From: Chryseobacterium paludis
Lineage (GTDB): Bacteria; Bacteroidota; Bacteroidia; Flavobacteriales; Weeksellaceae
Assembly (NCBI RefSeq): GCF_025403485.1
Contig: NZ_CP099966.1
Span: 2,046,001 to 2,110,000 of the forward strand
Direction: 5' to 3'
Length of the DNA: 64,000 nucleotides
The number at the start of each line of letters is the position of its first letter. The first letter of the stretch is position 1. The notes beneath the pieces are model-generated. The model was not told the origin of the DNA. It was given only the letters and a program-made list of their open reading frames with translations, and searched no databases. Of this stretch, positions 52,713 through 61,814 are shown one piece after another. Made by a program: the position numbers and the translations under genes.

Positions 52713-53097
52713 TATTGATGACGTAAAATTAGGCTAATGAAATCTCCTGCCCTATCAAAAAGATCATTTAAAATGTTCAAAATCGTGACAAATGGAAGTG
52801 ATCTTTATTTTTAAATATCTTATAAGTCTTTTATAGATAGGGTTATCCTTTATTATAAAAATAGGACAACTTATATGAGATGATATTAATTACTATTCAC
52901 ATTAGATACATTCTCTCATTTAATTATAAAATCGAAATAAAAACAACCTAAACAATTTATTTTCATTCATGAATTAATGCAATTATTATAGAGTATATTA
53001 ATGTAAATGATATTTTTTAAAAACTATGGTTTATTTTTTCTTTGCACGAATTATCGTAAATTTGTGGTACAGACTTAATTAAAAACAATTTAAATAT
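52713..53097. other. Divergent intergenic region
   Basis: 385 bp between the hypothetical gene and P5C dehydrogenase. It is very AT-rich. A TAAATTTG box at 53057-53064 fits the promoter of the latter. No gene or hairpin was recognised. Confidence 0.45.
53057..53064 (+). promoter_or_regulatory. Probable promoter -7 box of P5C dehydrogenase
   Basis: TAAATTTG (TAnnTTTG type), 33 bp before the start codon. Confidence 0.5.
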
Positions 53098-54723
53098 ATG
53101 TCAAAAGCAATTTCGCAAGTTCCACTTGCAGTGAATGAGCCCGTAAACTCTTATGTACCAGGTTCAGCTGAAGTAAAAAGCCTTATTGCCACATACAAAA
53201 AAATGTGGGCTGAAAAAATAGAAATCCCAATGGTCATTAACGGAAAGGAAGTAAAAACTGACGAAAAAGTTCAGCTTCAATCTCCTCAGGATCATGCTCA
53301 TGATTTCGGATTTTACTACAAAGGAACAATGCAACATGTGGATGATGCGATCAATGCTGCATTAGCTGCTAAAAAAGAGTGGAATGAGCTTGGATGGGAA
53401 CAGCGTGCTGCCATCTTCTTAAAAGCTGCTGATCTATTAGCAGGACCATACAGAGACGTGATCAATGCTGCAACAATGATCGGACAATCTAAAAACGTGC
53501 ACCAGGCTGAAATTGATGCAGCTTGTGAGTTTATCGATTTCCTACGATTCAATGTTGAATTTATGACAGAAATGTATTCTGAGCAGCCAATTTCTGATAA
53601 TGGAATTTGGAACCGCGTAGAATACAGACCATTGGAAGGGTTCTGTTTTGCAGTAACTCCATTTAATTTTACAGCGATTTCAGGAAACCTGCCAACTTGT
53701 ATGGCAATGCTTGGAAACGTAGTGGTTTGGAAGCCTTCTGATAAACAGGTTTATTCTGCTAAAGTGATTATGGATGTATTAACTGAAGCGGGTCTTCCTG
53801 CAGGGGTTATCAATATGATCTTCACTGATGGAAAAGATACAGCTGAAAAAGTATTGGCACACCGTGATTTTGCAGGACTTCATTTTACAGGTTCTACAAA
53901 AGTATTCCAGGGAATGTGGAAAATGATCGGAGATAATATCCATAACTACAGAACCTATCCAAGAATAGTTGGAGAAACTGGTGGTAAGGACTTTGTTATT
54001 GCTCACCCTTCTGCTAATGTTGAAGCTGTAGCTACAGCTTTAGTAAGAGGAGCTTTCGAATATCAAGGTCAGAAATGTTCAGCTGCTTCGAGAGCATATG
54101 TTCCTAAATCTCTTTGGGAAGATGTGAAAAAAGTAATGGAAGCTCAGATGAGTACTATAAAAATCGGTTCCCCTGAAGATCCTTCTAACTTTATAAATGC
54201 AGTAATCGATAAAAATTCTTTTGAAAAATGCAAAGGATATATCGACAGAGCTCAAAACTCTAGTGAAGCTAAAATAGCAATTGGTGGGAAATGTGACGAT
54301 TCTAAAGGTTGGTTTGTAAGCCCTACCGTTATTGAAACTACAAATCCTCAGTATGAGAGCATGATTGAAGAAATCTTCGGTCCTATCTTAAGTATTTATG
54401 TATATGAAGACAAAGACTGGAAAGAAACTTTACAATTAGTAGATTCTTCATCTCCTTATTCATTAACAGGTTCTGTTTTTGCACAAGATCGTTATGCTGT
54501 AAACGAGGCTTTCAAAGCATTGGAAAATGCTTCAGGAAATTTCTACATCAATGATAAGCCAACAGGTGCTGTAGTAGGACAACAACCTTTCGGTGGTGGT
54601 AGAGCATCAGGAACGAACGATAAGGCAGGTTCTAAAATGAATCTTCTAAGATGGACGTCTGTAAGAAGTATCAAGGAAACTTTTGTTTCTCCTAAAGATT
54701 ACAAATATCCATATTTGGGATAA
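53098..54723 (+). CDS. pruA: L-glutamate gamma-semialdehyde (P5C) dehydrogenase
   Basis: 541 residues, typical of the stand-alone long form. Aldehyde dehydrogenase motifs are the NAD region FTGSTKVF (265-270), E293 in ETGGKDFV, catalytic C327 in YQGQKCSAASR and EEIFGPILSIYVY. The opening segments (YVPGSAEVKSLI, YYKGTMQHVDDAI) fit the P5CDH family. It oxidises glutamate semialdehyde to glutamate, the last step of proline and arginine breakdown. The gene is alone here, with a strong terminator; proline dehydrogenase is not nearby. Confidence 0.93.
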   Translation: MSKAISQVPLAVNEPVNSYVPGSAEVKSLIATYKKMWAEKIEIPMVINGKEVKTDEKVQLQSPQDHAHDFGFYYKGTMQHVDDAINAALAAKKEWNELGWEQRAAIFLKAADLLAGPYRDVINAATMIGQSKNVHQAEIDAACEFIDFLRFNVEFMTEMYSEQPISDNGIWNRVEYRPLEGFCFAVTPFNFTAISGNLPTCMAMLGNVVVWKPSDKQVYSAKVIMDVLTEAGLPAGVINMIFTDGKDTAEKVLAHRDFAGLHFTGSTKVFQGMWKMIGDNIHNYRTYPRIVGETGGKDFVIAHPSANVEAVATALVRGAFEYQGQKCSAASRAYVPKSLWEDVKKVMEAQMSTIKIGSPEDPSNFINAVIDKNSFEKCKGYIDRAQNSSEAKIAIGGKCDDSKGWFVSPTVIETTNPQYESMIEEIFGPILSIYVYEDKDWKETLQLVDSSSPYSLTGSVFAQDRYAVNEAFKALENASGNFYINDKPTGAVVGQQPFGGGRASGTNDKAGSKMNLLRWTSVRSIKETFVSPKDYKYPYLG

Positions 54724-55214
54724 AATAATAAGTGATCATTGATCATTAACATAAGCCCCGGAATTTTACTTTCGGGGCTTTTTTGTGCTTGTCCTTTTGA
54801 AGAATATTCTTTTATGCTTTCGTAGATTTTGCGAATTAAGCTGATGTGTTTATTCTATCTGAGAAATCTCCATAATCTGCAAGAATGATAATCATTGATA
54901 GAAATTTAAATGGTATTATGTATATTTTGATTCTTACAGAATGACAAAGTTCGACATAATTTATAAAAACATGCTATAGATAAGAACGAAACCTATCATT
55001 GCAAGCCAAAAGAAATCTCTAACTATTTCTTGTTATGTAGCTTTTATTGTTGCTCGTAAGTTTCCGACACAATCAGCAGTCCTCTATTCTTCCATATACC
55101 AACTTTCCGTCCATTATTAACAAAATTTTAATCATTTTATTATTTTTTTAATAATTTATAAACCCAGTTAGGAACAATTCTTGAACTTTTACTAGTACAC
55201 CAAAATAGGATAAT
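54724..55214. other. Intergenic region after P5C dehydrogenase
   Basis: 491 bp. It contains the terminator at 54753-54785, then noncoding sequence with degenerate stretches like those at 36840-37000 (TGCGA, TCTGAGAAATCT). No gene was found. Confidence 0.4.
54753..54785 (+). terminator. Intrinsic terminator
   Basis: AAGCCCCG / CGGGGCTT arms over a 12-nt loop, followed by six T, 30 bp after the P5C dehydrogenase gene. Confidence 0.85.
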
Positions 55215-55436
55215 ATGAAAAAGTTAGTGTTATTAACCCTAGGTTTAGGGATATTTGCAGTGAGTTGCGGAACGAAGGAGCCACAGATGTCATCAGGAAA
55301 TAAAGATTCTACAGCAGTAGATCAGTCCGTAAAAACGACAACACCATCTACTACTGATACAATGAAAACAAAGATGGCGACTCCTGATAGTATCAAGATG
55401 AAAACTGATACGGTTAAAGCTCCAGCTACTCGATAA
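55215..55436 (+). CDS. Small lipoprotein
   Basis: 73 residues with a lipobox (AVSC, acylated cysteine about residue 18), followed by a disordered Ser/Thr/Lys-rich chain that ends with repeated DTMKTKM, DSIKMKTDTVK units. It resembles the lipoprotein at 57988-58200, which has the same kind of tail. There is no folded domain, so it may act as a spacer or envelope-stress protein. A terminator follows. Confidence 0.75.
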   Translation: MKKLVLLTLGLGIFAVSCGTKEPQMSSGNKDSTAVDQSVKTTTPSTTDTMKTKMATPDSIKMKTDTVKAPATR

Positions 55437-55457
55437 TCATTTTTAAACTAAATATGG

Positions 55458-55490
55458 AAAATCCGCAGTTGAAACGCTGCGGATTTTTTT
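55458..55490 (+). terminator. Intrinsic terminator
   Basis: AAAATCCGCAG-N8-CTGCGGATTTT with seven T, 21 bp after the lipoprotein gene. Confidence 0.85.
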
Positions 55491-55627
55491 GATATATGAA
55501 GGCTTTATAAAGGGGCTGATCTTTTTTATTTCATTAATAACATATTAATTTTAGTTTTCATGGTCATTAAATATGTATCAAAAATAAAGATCAGGAAAAC
55601 AAAAAAATTGTAAAATTGTAAAGTAAG

Positions 55628-56440
55628 CTAAAGAAATAACCATTTCACTTTTCCTTCACTATAGACTTTAGCAAAAAAATTCTTGGGCGTTAAACCGGTT
55701 AATGATTTAAAATCTTTTATCAGATGAGATTGATCGTAAAACAAATGATCATAACTTAGTTCTGTGAGTGTTTTTTTATCTACACTCTGTATAAGTGTTT
55801 CACGAAAGCGTTGGATTTTTCTGAAATCTGAAGGGCTTTTACCTAAATGAATATCAAAAAGTTTATTGATCGTTTGCCTACTGGTTTTATACTGAGTGGC
55901 ATGGCTTTCCAGCGATTTATCCAGATCTTTCATTACATCATCTACCAAATCAGTAAAAAAAGAATGATTAAAACCAACGTATTTAGACATCCAGAATTCT
56001 TCGATCATGTCGATTTGCTTTTCATTATTTTTCTCATTCAAAATAGAAATCATGGATTCCTTATAATCATCATAAGGTAAAAAAACTTGGGAAAAATCTT
56101 TGGTATATTCTTTAAGTGGTTTTATTAAAAAAGCATTAAGCCCTAACGGCTTAAAATAAAAAGTGATCTCATTGAAGTGACCTTGTATAGAGACTTTTAT
56201 AGGTTTTTTGTAGTGACATATTAAATCGGATGAAAATCTACCATTATTAATTCCTATTGCTTTTATCTCATTTTCACCGAATTTCAATTCTATATTTTGT
56301 GATACAGATAATATACTATAATTATTTGGAAAAGTAAGATATTCTATATCCTTAGAACTGCGGTCTTTATTAAGGAAATAATATCCTTCCATGTAATTAG
56401 CCAGCGTTTTGTCCTTCGGCCTCATTAATTTCAGTTCCAT
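55628..56440 (-). CDS. AraC-family transcriptional regulator
   Basis: 270 residues. The N-terminal region resembles the DUF6597-type sensing domain (LKLMRPKDKTLANYMEGYYFLNK) and the C-terminal part is an AraC double helix-turn-helix with the DQSHLIKDFKSLTGLTPKNFFAK end. It is monocistronic. Targets unknown; neither neighbour shows a shared site. Confidence 0.82.
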   Translation of the reverse strand: MELKLMRPKDKTLANYMEGYYFLNKDRSSKDIEYLTFPNNYSILSVSQNIELKFGENEIKAIGINNGRFSSDLICHYKKPIKVSIQGHFNEITFYFKPLGLNAFLIKPLKEYTKDFSQVFLPYDDYKESMISILNEKNNEKQIDMIEEFWMSKYVGFNHSFFTDLVDDVMKDLDKSLESHATQYKTSRQTINKLFDIHLGKSPSDFRKIQRFRETLIQSVDKKTLTELSYDHLFYDQSHLIKDFKSLTGLTPKNFFAKVYSEGKVKWLFL

Positions 56441-57003
56441 TTTTTTTCAATATAATAATGTGATATACAATGAGTCTCAAAAATAGTTTAAAAATTACAT
56501 GCTATTTTCTTTTTTTATAATTAATGCCCATTTAATTAAACTTGTCTAAAGTTTCCTGATTAGAATACAGTAAAAAGCGATGAGGTGATACATTGAAGTT
56601 CAATAAAATGGCACCATATTATCTAAAGGAAAGCCCAAAATACAAATGATCCTTCTCATTAATAATATTTTCAGCGAATTTAACCCTCTTTGATACAAAA
56701 AAGCTCAACGATTTCTAAAATCAGATAAAAAAATAATTTACCTATCCTACTAAGAAAATTGGGATATTTTTTTAAAATTAAAAAAAATCACCACTTATTG
56801 ATTTATAATTTACAATATCAATCAATTATAAATTATAAATAAAAAAGCAGTTACAAATACCTTCTAATAACCATTATTTATAAATTTTGAATCTATTACT
56901 CATTATAATAATTCAACTACATTTGAATTATTATCACAAATATTTCTTGAAAAAAAACATGCTTTTTAAATTTAAAAATAACAAAACAATTAAAAAAATC
57001 AAA
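56441..57003. other. Long AT-rich divergent region
   Basis: 563 bp, with very low G+C from 56720 to 57000. A frame from a TTG at 56887 leads into the next gene, but its Lys/Asn/Ile composition looks noncoding. No hairpin was recognised. Confidence 0.45.
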
Positions 57004-57714
57004 ATGATGAAAATTAAAACTTGCACTCTGATTTTAGCTGCTTTCTCAACTTCATTATTTTCCCAAATAGGGATTAATACACCAACTCCAACAGCTTCTT
57101 TAGACATTAATGGAAACACAAAAATCCGAACGGTTCCACAGGTTCCCTCTATATCTGGCTATCAACTTTTAGCAATCAATCAAAGCACTAATGAGGTCTC
57201 AAAGATGGATCCATCGATAATCAATACGCTTGTCAATACAAATGCCACTGCTTATGCAGCAAAAAAAACTTCAGGTATCAGTCTTCTTAGTCTGGGATTA
57301 TTTCCTGCTGGGTTTAGAGCGGTAAATTTTGTAACAACTGAAAGAACAGTTGGAAATATCGCTTTATTTTCTAATACTGACTATACATATACAGTACCAT
57401 CAGCCGGAATTTACGCTATAGGCTACACCTTTCGCTATGGCACTGGATTGCAGGCATCTGTATTAGCTAATTCGCCTGGTATTGGCATATTGAAAACGAC
57501 AGGTACAACAGTCACTCTTTTAGACACACGGGTTTTTAGTGGGATCAATCTACTTCTCCTTAGCTTAACAATATCCGAAAGTAATATTAATTCAGTATAT
57601 CCTCTACAAGCTGGTGATAAGATCACTTTTGGACTTACAGGCTCATCTCTTTTAGATCTTGGGCTATTAGGCTCCAGCGCCTCTTCTTTTTACATTTATA
57701 AAATCTCCAATTAA
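57004..57714 (+). CDS. Secreted hypothetical protein
   Basis: About 236 residues from the tandem ATGs at 57004/57007. The signal peptide ends at LFSQ, followed by IGINTPTPTASLDINGNTKIRTVP, a segment that opens many Flavobacteriia surface proteins with tail-fibre-like or trimeric stems. The rest is beta-rich and Thr/Ser-rich (AAKKTSGISLLSLG, FYIYKISN end), perhaps a C1q/TNF-like fold. No sorting domain is present. A terminator follows. Confidence 0.65.
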   Translation: MMKIKTCTLILAAFSTSLFSQIGINTPTPTASLDINGNTKIRTVPQVPSISGYQLLAINQSTNEVSKMDPSIINTLVNTNATAYAAKKTSGISLLSLGLFPAGFRAVNFVTTERTVGNIALFSNTDYTYTVPSAGIYAIGYTFRYGTGLQASVLANSPGIGILKTTGTTVTLLDTRVFSGINLLLLSLTISESNINSVYPLQAGDKITFGLTGSSLLDLGLLGSSASSFYIYKISN

Positions 57715-57742
57715 GTAACATCAAATAATTGTGTATATAGTC

Positions 57743-57780
57743 TAATCCATCATACGAAAAATGTGATGGATTAATTTTTT
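57743..57780 (+). terminator. Intrinsic terminator
   Basis: TAATCCATCA and TGATGGATTA arms (10 bp) over an 11-nt loop, then a T run. Confidence 0.8.
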
Positions 57781-57987
57781 CTGTATTTGACTAAACAAAC
57801 TTAAAATAGCCTATTTTCTCATTATCATATTTAGTTACAGTTTTTCTATATCCTGTCTAACGCAGCTTTTTTTGAAAGAATGAATCTCCATTTGAAAAAT
57901 GCCATATCATCATTTCTTTTACTTTAGATAAATTCAATATTAATATTTTTCTATATTTGATTGATACAAACATTAAAAGAATATACT

Positions 57988-58200
57988 ATGAAAAAATTAT
58001 GGATAGGAGCGGTTTTAGGTTTACTTTTTTTAGGTAGCTGTGCTCAGAACAAGGAAAAACGTGAAGAATTTAAAGATGAGCATGATAAAAATGCAATGCG
58101 AAATACGATGGGAGATTCTGCGGTAGCCAATTCAGATCAAGCTCCAGCCACAAAATCAGATACCGTAAAAATGAAATCAGATTCTACAAAAACAAAATAA
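57988..58200 (+). CDS. Small lipoprotein, paralogue-like
   Basis: 70 residues from ATG at 57988 (an upstream TTG frame is unlikely). The lipobox LGSC gives an acylated cysteine about residue 18, then comes a charged chain (KEKREEFKDEHDK) and a DTVKMKSDSTKTK tail. It resembles the lipoprotein at 55215 in tail and terminator style. Function unknown. Confidence 0.75.
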   Translation: MKKLWIGAVLGLLFLGSCAQNKEKREEFKDEHDKNAMRNTMGDSAVANSDQAPATKSDTVKMKSDSTKTK

Positions 58201-58205
58201 TAAAA

Positions 58206-58230
58206 GATCCGCGGAAATTCTGCGGATTTT
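58206..58230 (+). terminator. Intrinsic terminator
   Basis: ATCCGC-N10-GCGGAT followed by TTTT, directly behind the lipoprotein gene. Confidence 0.7.
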
Positions 58231-58361
58231 CGCTTTCAGTGACGTGGTTAAAAAAATCAAATCATTAGTCAAATAGCTCAATCATTAGAAATAATTTTTA
58301 AAAATAAAAAAACATCGCAACTATTTTCACTTAAATGCGACTTACACATTAACATAATTAT

Positions 58362-58369
58362 TACATTTG
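58362..58369 (+). promoter_or_regulatory. Probable promoter -7 box of the thioredoxin-like gene
   Basis: TACATTTG, 20 bp before the start codon at 58390. Confidence 0.5.
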
Positions 58370-58389
58370 CAATCAATAAAAAAGTATTT

Positions 58390-59550
58390 ATGAAAAAGTT
58401 AGCTATACTCTCTTCCATTTTTATCGGAATTGTCGCATTTGGACAAGGGATAAAATTTGAAGATACCAGCTTCGCAAGCGTTGTTGCCAAAGCGAAAAAA
58501 GAAAACAAACTTATTTTTATCGATGCCTATGCTTCTTGGTGTGGACCATGTAAACTAATGGTAAAAAATATCTTCCCATTAAAAGATGTTGGAGACTATT
58601 ATAATGCTCATTTCATCAATGCAAAAATTGATATGGAAAAGGGTGAAGGGATCGATCTGGCTAAGAAATATAATGTAAAAGCTTTTCCAACCTATCTATT
58701 TATCAATGGAAATGGTGAAGAAGTACACAGAACTTTAGGATATGTAGAAGAGAAAGATTTTATTCAATTTGCTAAAGATGCTGAAGATCCTAACAAGAGA
58801 TTGACTGCTTTAAAGCAAAAATTTGAAGGTGGAGAAAAAGATCCTGAATTTTTAAAGAATCTTGCAGGACTTACCATTTATAATGACAGCGAATTTGCTG
58901 GTAAAGTCTTAGACCGTTATTTCCAGGCAAAACCAACTTTGGACCAGGAAGATATTCAATTGTTACTTTCTGGAATTCAAAGTACGGATAGCCCTTTATA
59001 TAAAATCTTTAAGGATAAAAAAGCTTCTATCATTGCTATCCTCCCTGTAGATAAGTATGATAAGATTGATAAAAACATCAAGCTAAACAGTATTCTGAAA
59101 AAATCTTATAATGCAGATACTAAAACCTGGGATGAGAAATACTTTTCAACTGAAACTCAAAAATTCATGAGTAAGGATGAAGCTGATAAAGTATTTAAAA
59201 AAGTAAAAGCGAGCAGGGCTTTAAAAAATAAAGACATTCCAACTTATGAGACGTTAACTTTAGAATTATACAAAGATTATTCTACTGCATCTTCTGAGGA
59301 GTTAAACTCTATTGCATGGGATTTCTTTGAAAATGTAACCACAAAATCATCTCTTGAAAAAGCTGTTCTTTGGGCTCAGGAATCTGTAAAGAAAAGTGAA
59401 AATTCTGCCAATACTGATACTCTAGCCAATCTTTATAACAAAATTGGTGATAAGAAAAATGCGAAACTTTGGGCTGAAAAAGCAATAGCACTTGCTAAAG
59501 CTTCAGGTGAGGATGCTTCAGACACTGAAAAATTACTAAAAAGTCTTTAA
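58390..59550 (+). CDS. Secreted thioredoxin-family protein
   Basis: 386 residues with a signal peptide (ends at AFGQ, about residue 19). A thioredoxin domain to about 140 has the active site WCGPCK in DAYASWCGPCKLM and the cis-Pro region KAFPTYLFING. A long helical C-terminal region with TPR-like end repeats follows (ENSANTDTLANLYNKIGDKKNAKLWAEKAIALAK). It is a periplasmic thiol oxidoreductase of the type common in Bacteroidetes. Partner unknown. Confidence 0.87.
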   Translation: MKKLAILSSIFIGIVAFGQGIKFEDTSFASVVAKAKKENKLIFIDAYASWCGPCKLMVKNIFPLKDVGDYYNAHFINAKIDMEKGEGIDLAKKYNVKAFPTYLFINGNGEEVHRTLGYVEEKDFIQFAKDAEDPNKRLTALKQKFEGGEKDPEFLKNLAGLTIYNDSEFAGKVLDRYFQAKPTLDQEDIQLLLSGIQSTDSPLYKIFKDKKASIIAILPVDKYDKIDKNIKLNSILKKSYNADTKTWDEKYFSTETQKFMSKDEADKVFKKVKASRALKNKDIPTYETLTLELYKDYSTASSEELNSIAWDFFENVTTKSSLEKAVLWAQESVKKSENSANTDTLANLYNKIGDKKNAKLWAEKAIALAKASGEDASDTEKLLKSL

Positions 59551-59570
59551 TTAAACTTTTAATAAAACAA

Positions 59571-59602
59571 AAAACCGTAGAATTGCTCTACGGTTTTTTT
59601 AT
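59571..59602. terminator. Bidirectional intrinsic terminator
   Basis: AAAACCGTAGA-N5-TCTACGGTTTT with A and T runs on both sides, between convergent genes. Confidence 0.88.
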
Positions 59603-59618
59603 TTTTAATAATTAGTCA

Positions 59619-60641
59619 TTAATATTGGAACAGCACACTTCCCCAGGTAAATCCACTTCCAAAAGCAGAAAGAAGAACCAAATCTCCTCTTTTGATCTTA
59701 CCCAGCTCAATCGCTTCATTTAAAGCAATTGGAATAGATGCTGCGGTTGTATTTCCATATTTCTGGATATTGTTATGAATTTTCTCATCGGGCAGTCCAA
59801 ATTTCTGCTGTACAAACTGTGCAATTCTTAAATTCGCCTGATGTGGAATAAACATATCAAGATCTTCAATTGTCTTTCCTGCTTTGTTTAATGCTTCCTG
59901 CATCGTTTCAGGAAATCTTGTTACCGCATGTTTAAATACAAAATTTCCATTCATAATTGGATACACTTCCTTGTTGGTGACATTTTCCGGTTCTTTTCTC
60001 ATCCTGTCACTCCATCCGTATTTTGAACCTGGAAATTGTGTACACAATTCATCAGCATATTTCCCTTCAGAATGCATATTGAAAGCTAAAATATCTCCAG
60101 CATTCTCATCTTCAGTAGCAGAAAGTATAATAGCTCCTGCTCCATCTCCGAAGATCACAGAAACGCCTCTTCCTTCATCAGAAAAATCCAGTCCAAAAGA
60201 ATGAACTTCAGCACCTACTACTAAAATATTTTTATAAGCTCCTGTTTTAATAAAAGCATTCGCAACGCTCATTGCATATACAAACCCTGAACATTGATTC
60301 CTTACATCAAGGGCACCAATGGTATCACAACCCAACATATCCTGAAGCAGTACCCCACAGCCTGGAAAATAGTAATCCGGAGAAAGAGTAGCAAAAACAA
60401 TATAGTCTATATCCTTAGCCGTTAAACCAGCTTTTTCAAGCGCTTTTTCAGAAGCTTTGAAAGCTAAATAAGCGGTAGTTTCCTGAGAATCGTTTCTGTT
60501 TTTTCTATGTCTTCTTTCTTTGATGCCTGTCCTTTCTGTGATCCATTCATCATTAGTGGTCATTAATTTCGCTAGATCATCATTCGTTACAACATTATCC
60601 GGGACATAAAATCCTATTCCTTTTATTGTACTTTTAATCAT
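59619..60641 (-). CDS. fabH: 3-oxoacyl-[ACP] synthase III (FabH)
   Basis: 340 residues with the FabH opening GIGFYVPDNVVTNDDLAKLM, the ERTGIKERR motif, catalytic C117 in DVRNQCSGFVYAM, His in MFIPHQANLRI and Asn in YGNTTAASIP, and the GSGFTWG end. It condenses acyl-CoA (branched or acetyl) with malonyl-ACP to start fatty acid synthesis. It is not next to plsX/rpmF as in the main operon of many bacteria, so it may be an extra copy. Confidence 0.93.
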   Translation of the reverse strand: MIKSTIKGIGFYVPDNVVTNDDLAKLMTTNDEWITERTGIKERRHRKNRNDSQETTAYLAFKASEKALEKAGLTAKDIDYIVFATLSPDYYFPGCGVLLQDMLGCDTIGALDVRNQCSGFVYAMSVANAFIKTGAYKNILVVGAEVHSFGLDFSDEGRGVSVIFGDGAGAIILSATEDENAGDILAFNMHSEGKYADELCTQFPGSKYGWSDRMRKEPENVTNKEVYPIMNGNFVFKHAVTRFPETMQEALNKAGKTIEDLDMFIPHQANLRIAQFVQQKFGLPDEKIHNNIQKYGNTTAASIPIALNEAIELGKIKRGDLVLLSAFGSGFTWGSVLFQY

Positions 60642-60714
60642 ATAGTTTTTTTAATTTTGGCAAAGATAAACTTATTTAATCCATAGTATTTCAAAATATT
60701 AGTATTTTTACTTT

Positions 60715-61614
60715 ATGCCAATTGACACTATATACAGAGATTCCCACTGCGAATGGGTAGACGTAGAAGCTCCTACTGCAGAAGATCTGCAATTTCTTCA
60801 TGAACGATATGAGATCAATAACCTTCTTTTGGAAGATACTCTGGATCCTAATCACTTACCTAAATATGAAGAGGATGGAAATGTAAAATTCTTTTTATTA
60901 AGGGAAAGTACTGAATTGGAAAGAAAAAACCTGAATACAATAAGTGATATCAGCACCAAAATTGGAATCTTTATTTTAGAGAATACCATTATCACTGTTC
61001 ACAGGATGAAAACAAGAAGTATCTCTGAAACGAAAAAACAATTATCTCAAAATCAGGAAAACACATCATGCGTAAAAATAGCATTAATGATCGCTTTACT
61101 GATCATGAAAAGTTTTGATGATGAATCGATCAGTTTACTGGAAACCATGGATAATATCGAAAATGAGATCTTCCTGAAAAATACCAACCATACGACACAG
61201 ATCCGCAGACTTTATAAACTAAAAAGAAAATCGGGATTAAATTCCAGAGTATTGATTATTTCTACAGATGCCGTGGATAAGTTTAAGCTGTTAAACCTGC
61301 AGGATTCTGAATTTGTAGACCTGAAAGATAAACATAAGGATGTAGTTGCTGATTTTGACCATCTGAATATCCAGATCACCAACCTTATTTCAATGTTCCT
61401 GGCACTTTCCGATCAAAAGGCAAATCAGGTAATGAAAGTACTGGCCATCTATTCAGTTTATTTCTTACCTATCACTTTTATCGCCGGAGTATACGGAATG
61501 AACTTTGACAATATGCCTGAGTTGCATCATAAGCATGGATACTTTTTCACTCTTGGATTAATGGCCTTAATTGTCATCGTAACCTTTATTTATGCAAGAA
61601 GAAAACAATGGTAA
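60715..61614 (+). CDS. corA: CorA-family magnesium/cobalt transporter
   Basis: 299 residues. The cytoplasmic funnel domain is rich in Glu/Asp and long helices. Two C-terminal membrane helices hold the YGMNFDNMPE loop (GMN selectivity filter), and the end is a short basic tail (YARRKQW). It forms a pentameric Mg2+ channel in the inner membrane. It is divergent from fabH with about 70 bp between them. Confidence 0.92.
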   Translation: MPIDTIYRDSHCEWVDVEAPTAEDLQFLHERYEINNLLLEDTLDPNHLPKYEEDGNVKFFLLRESTELERKNLNTISDISTKIGIFILENTIITVHRMKTRSISETKKQLSQNQENTSCVKIALMIALLIMKSFDDESISLLETMDNIENEIFLKNTNHTTQIRRLYKLKRKSGLNSRVLIISTDAVDKFKLLNLQDSEFVDLKDKHKDVVADFDHLNIQITNLISMFLALSDQKANQVMKVLAIYSVYFLPITFIAGVYGMNFDNMPELHHKHGYFFTLGLMALIVIVTFIYARRKQW

Positions 61615-61717
61615 TTTCACGGATGAATTAGGGGGAAAACACCTCTGTTTTAGATCGTAATTATTATTATTTTTATATCATCATAATTAAAAACATCAGT
61701 TAATCACAAGGAACATT

Positions 61718-61774
61718 GTCATTGCGAGAAGCGAAGTGACGAAGCAATCTCTTGCAACAATGGTTCGCAATGAC
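61718..61774. repeat. Interspersed palindromic repeat, copy 3
   Basis: GTCATTGCGAGAAGCGAAGT at the left and TTCGCAATGAC at the right, shorter than the other copies. It ends just before the patatin gene and would supply codons only if the upstream TTG at 61752 were the start, which argues for ATG at 61815 (or 61782). Confidence 0.8.
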
Positions 61775-61814
61775 AGTTGAGATGTTTAACAATTTAAGCA
61801 AACACCAAACCACC

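Noticed and set aside
56887..57003. N-terminal extension of the secreted protein at 57004
   Set aside because: It begins with TTG, is low-complexity Lys/Asn/Ile sequence and would bury the signal peptide; the ATGs at 57004/57007 give a proper signal peptide.
61752..61814. Patatin start at TTG 61752
   Set aside because: The first codons would come from the dispersed repeat; ATG at 61815 is better supported.
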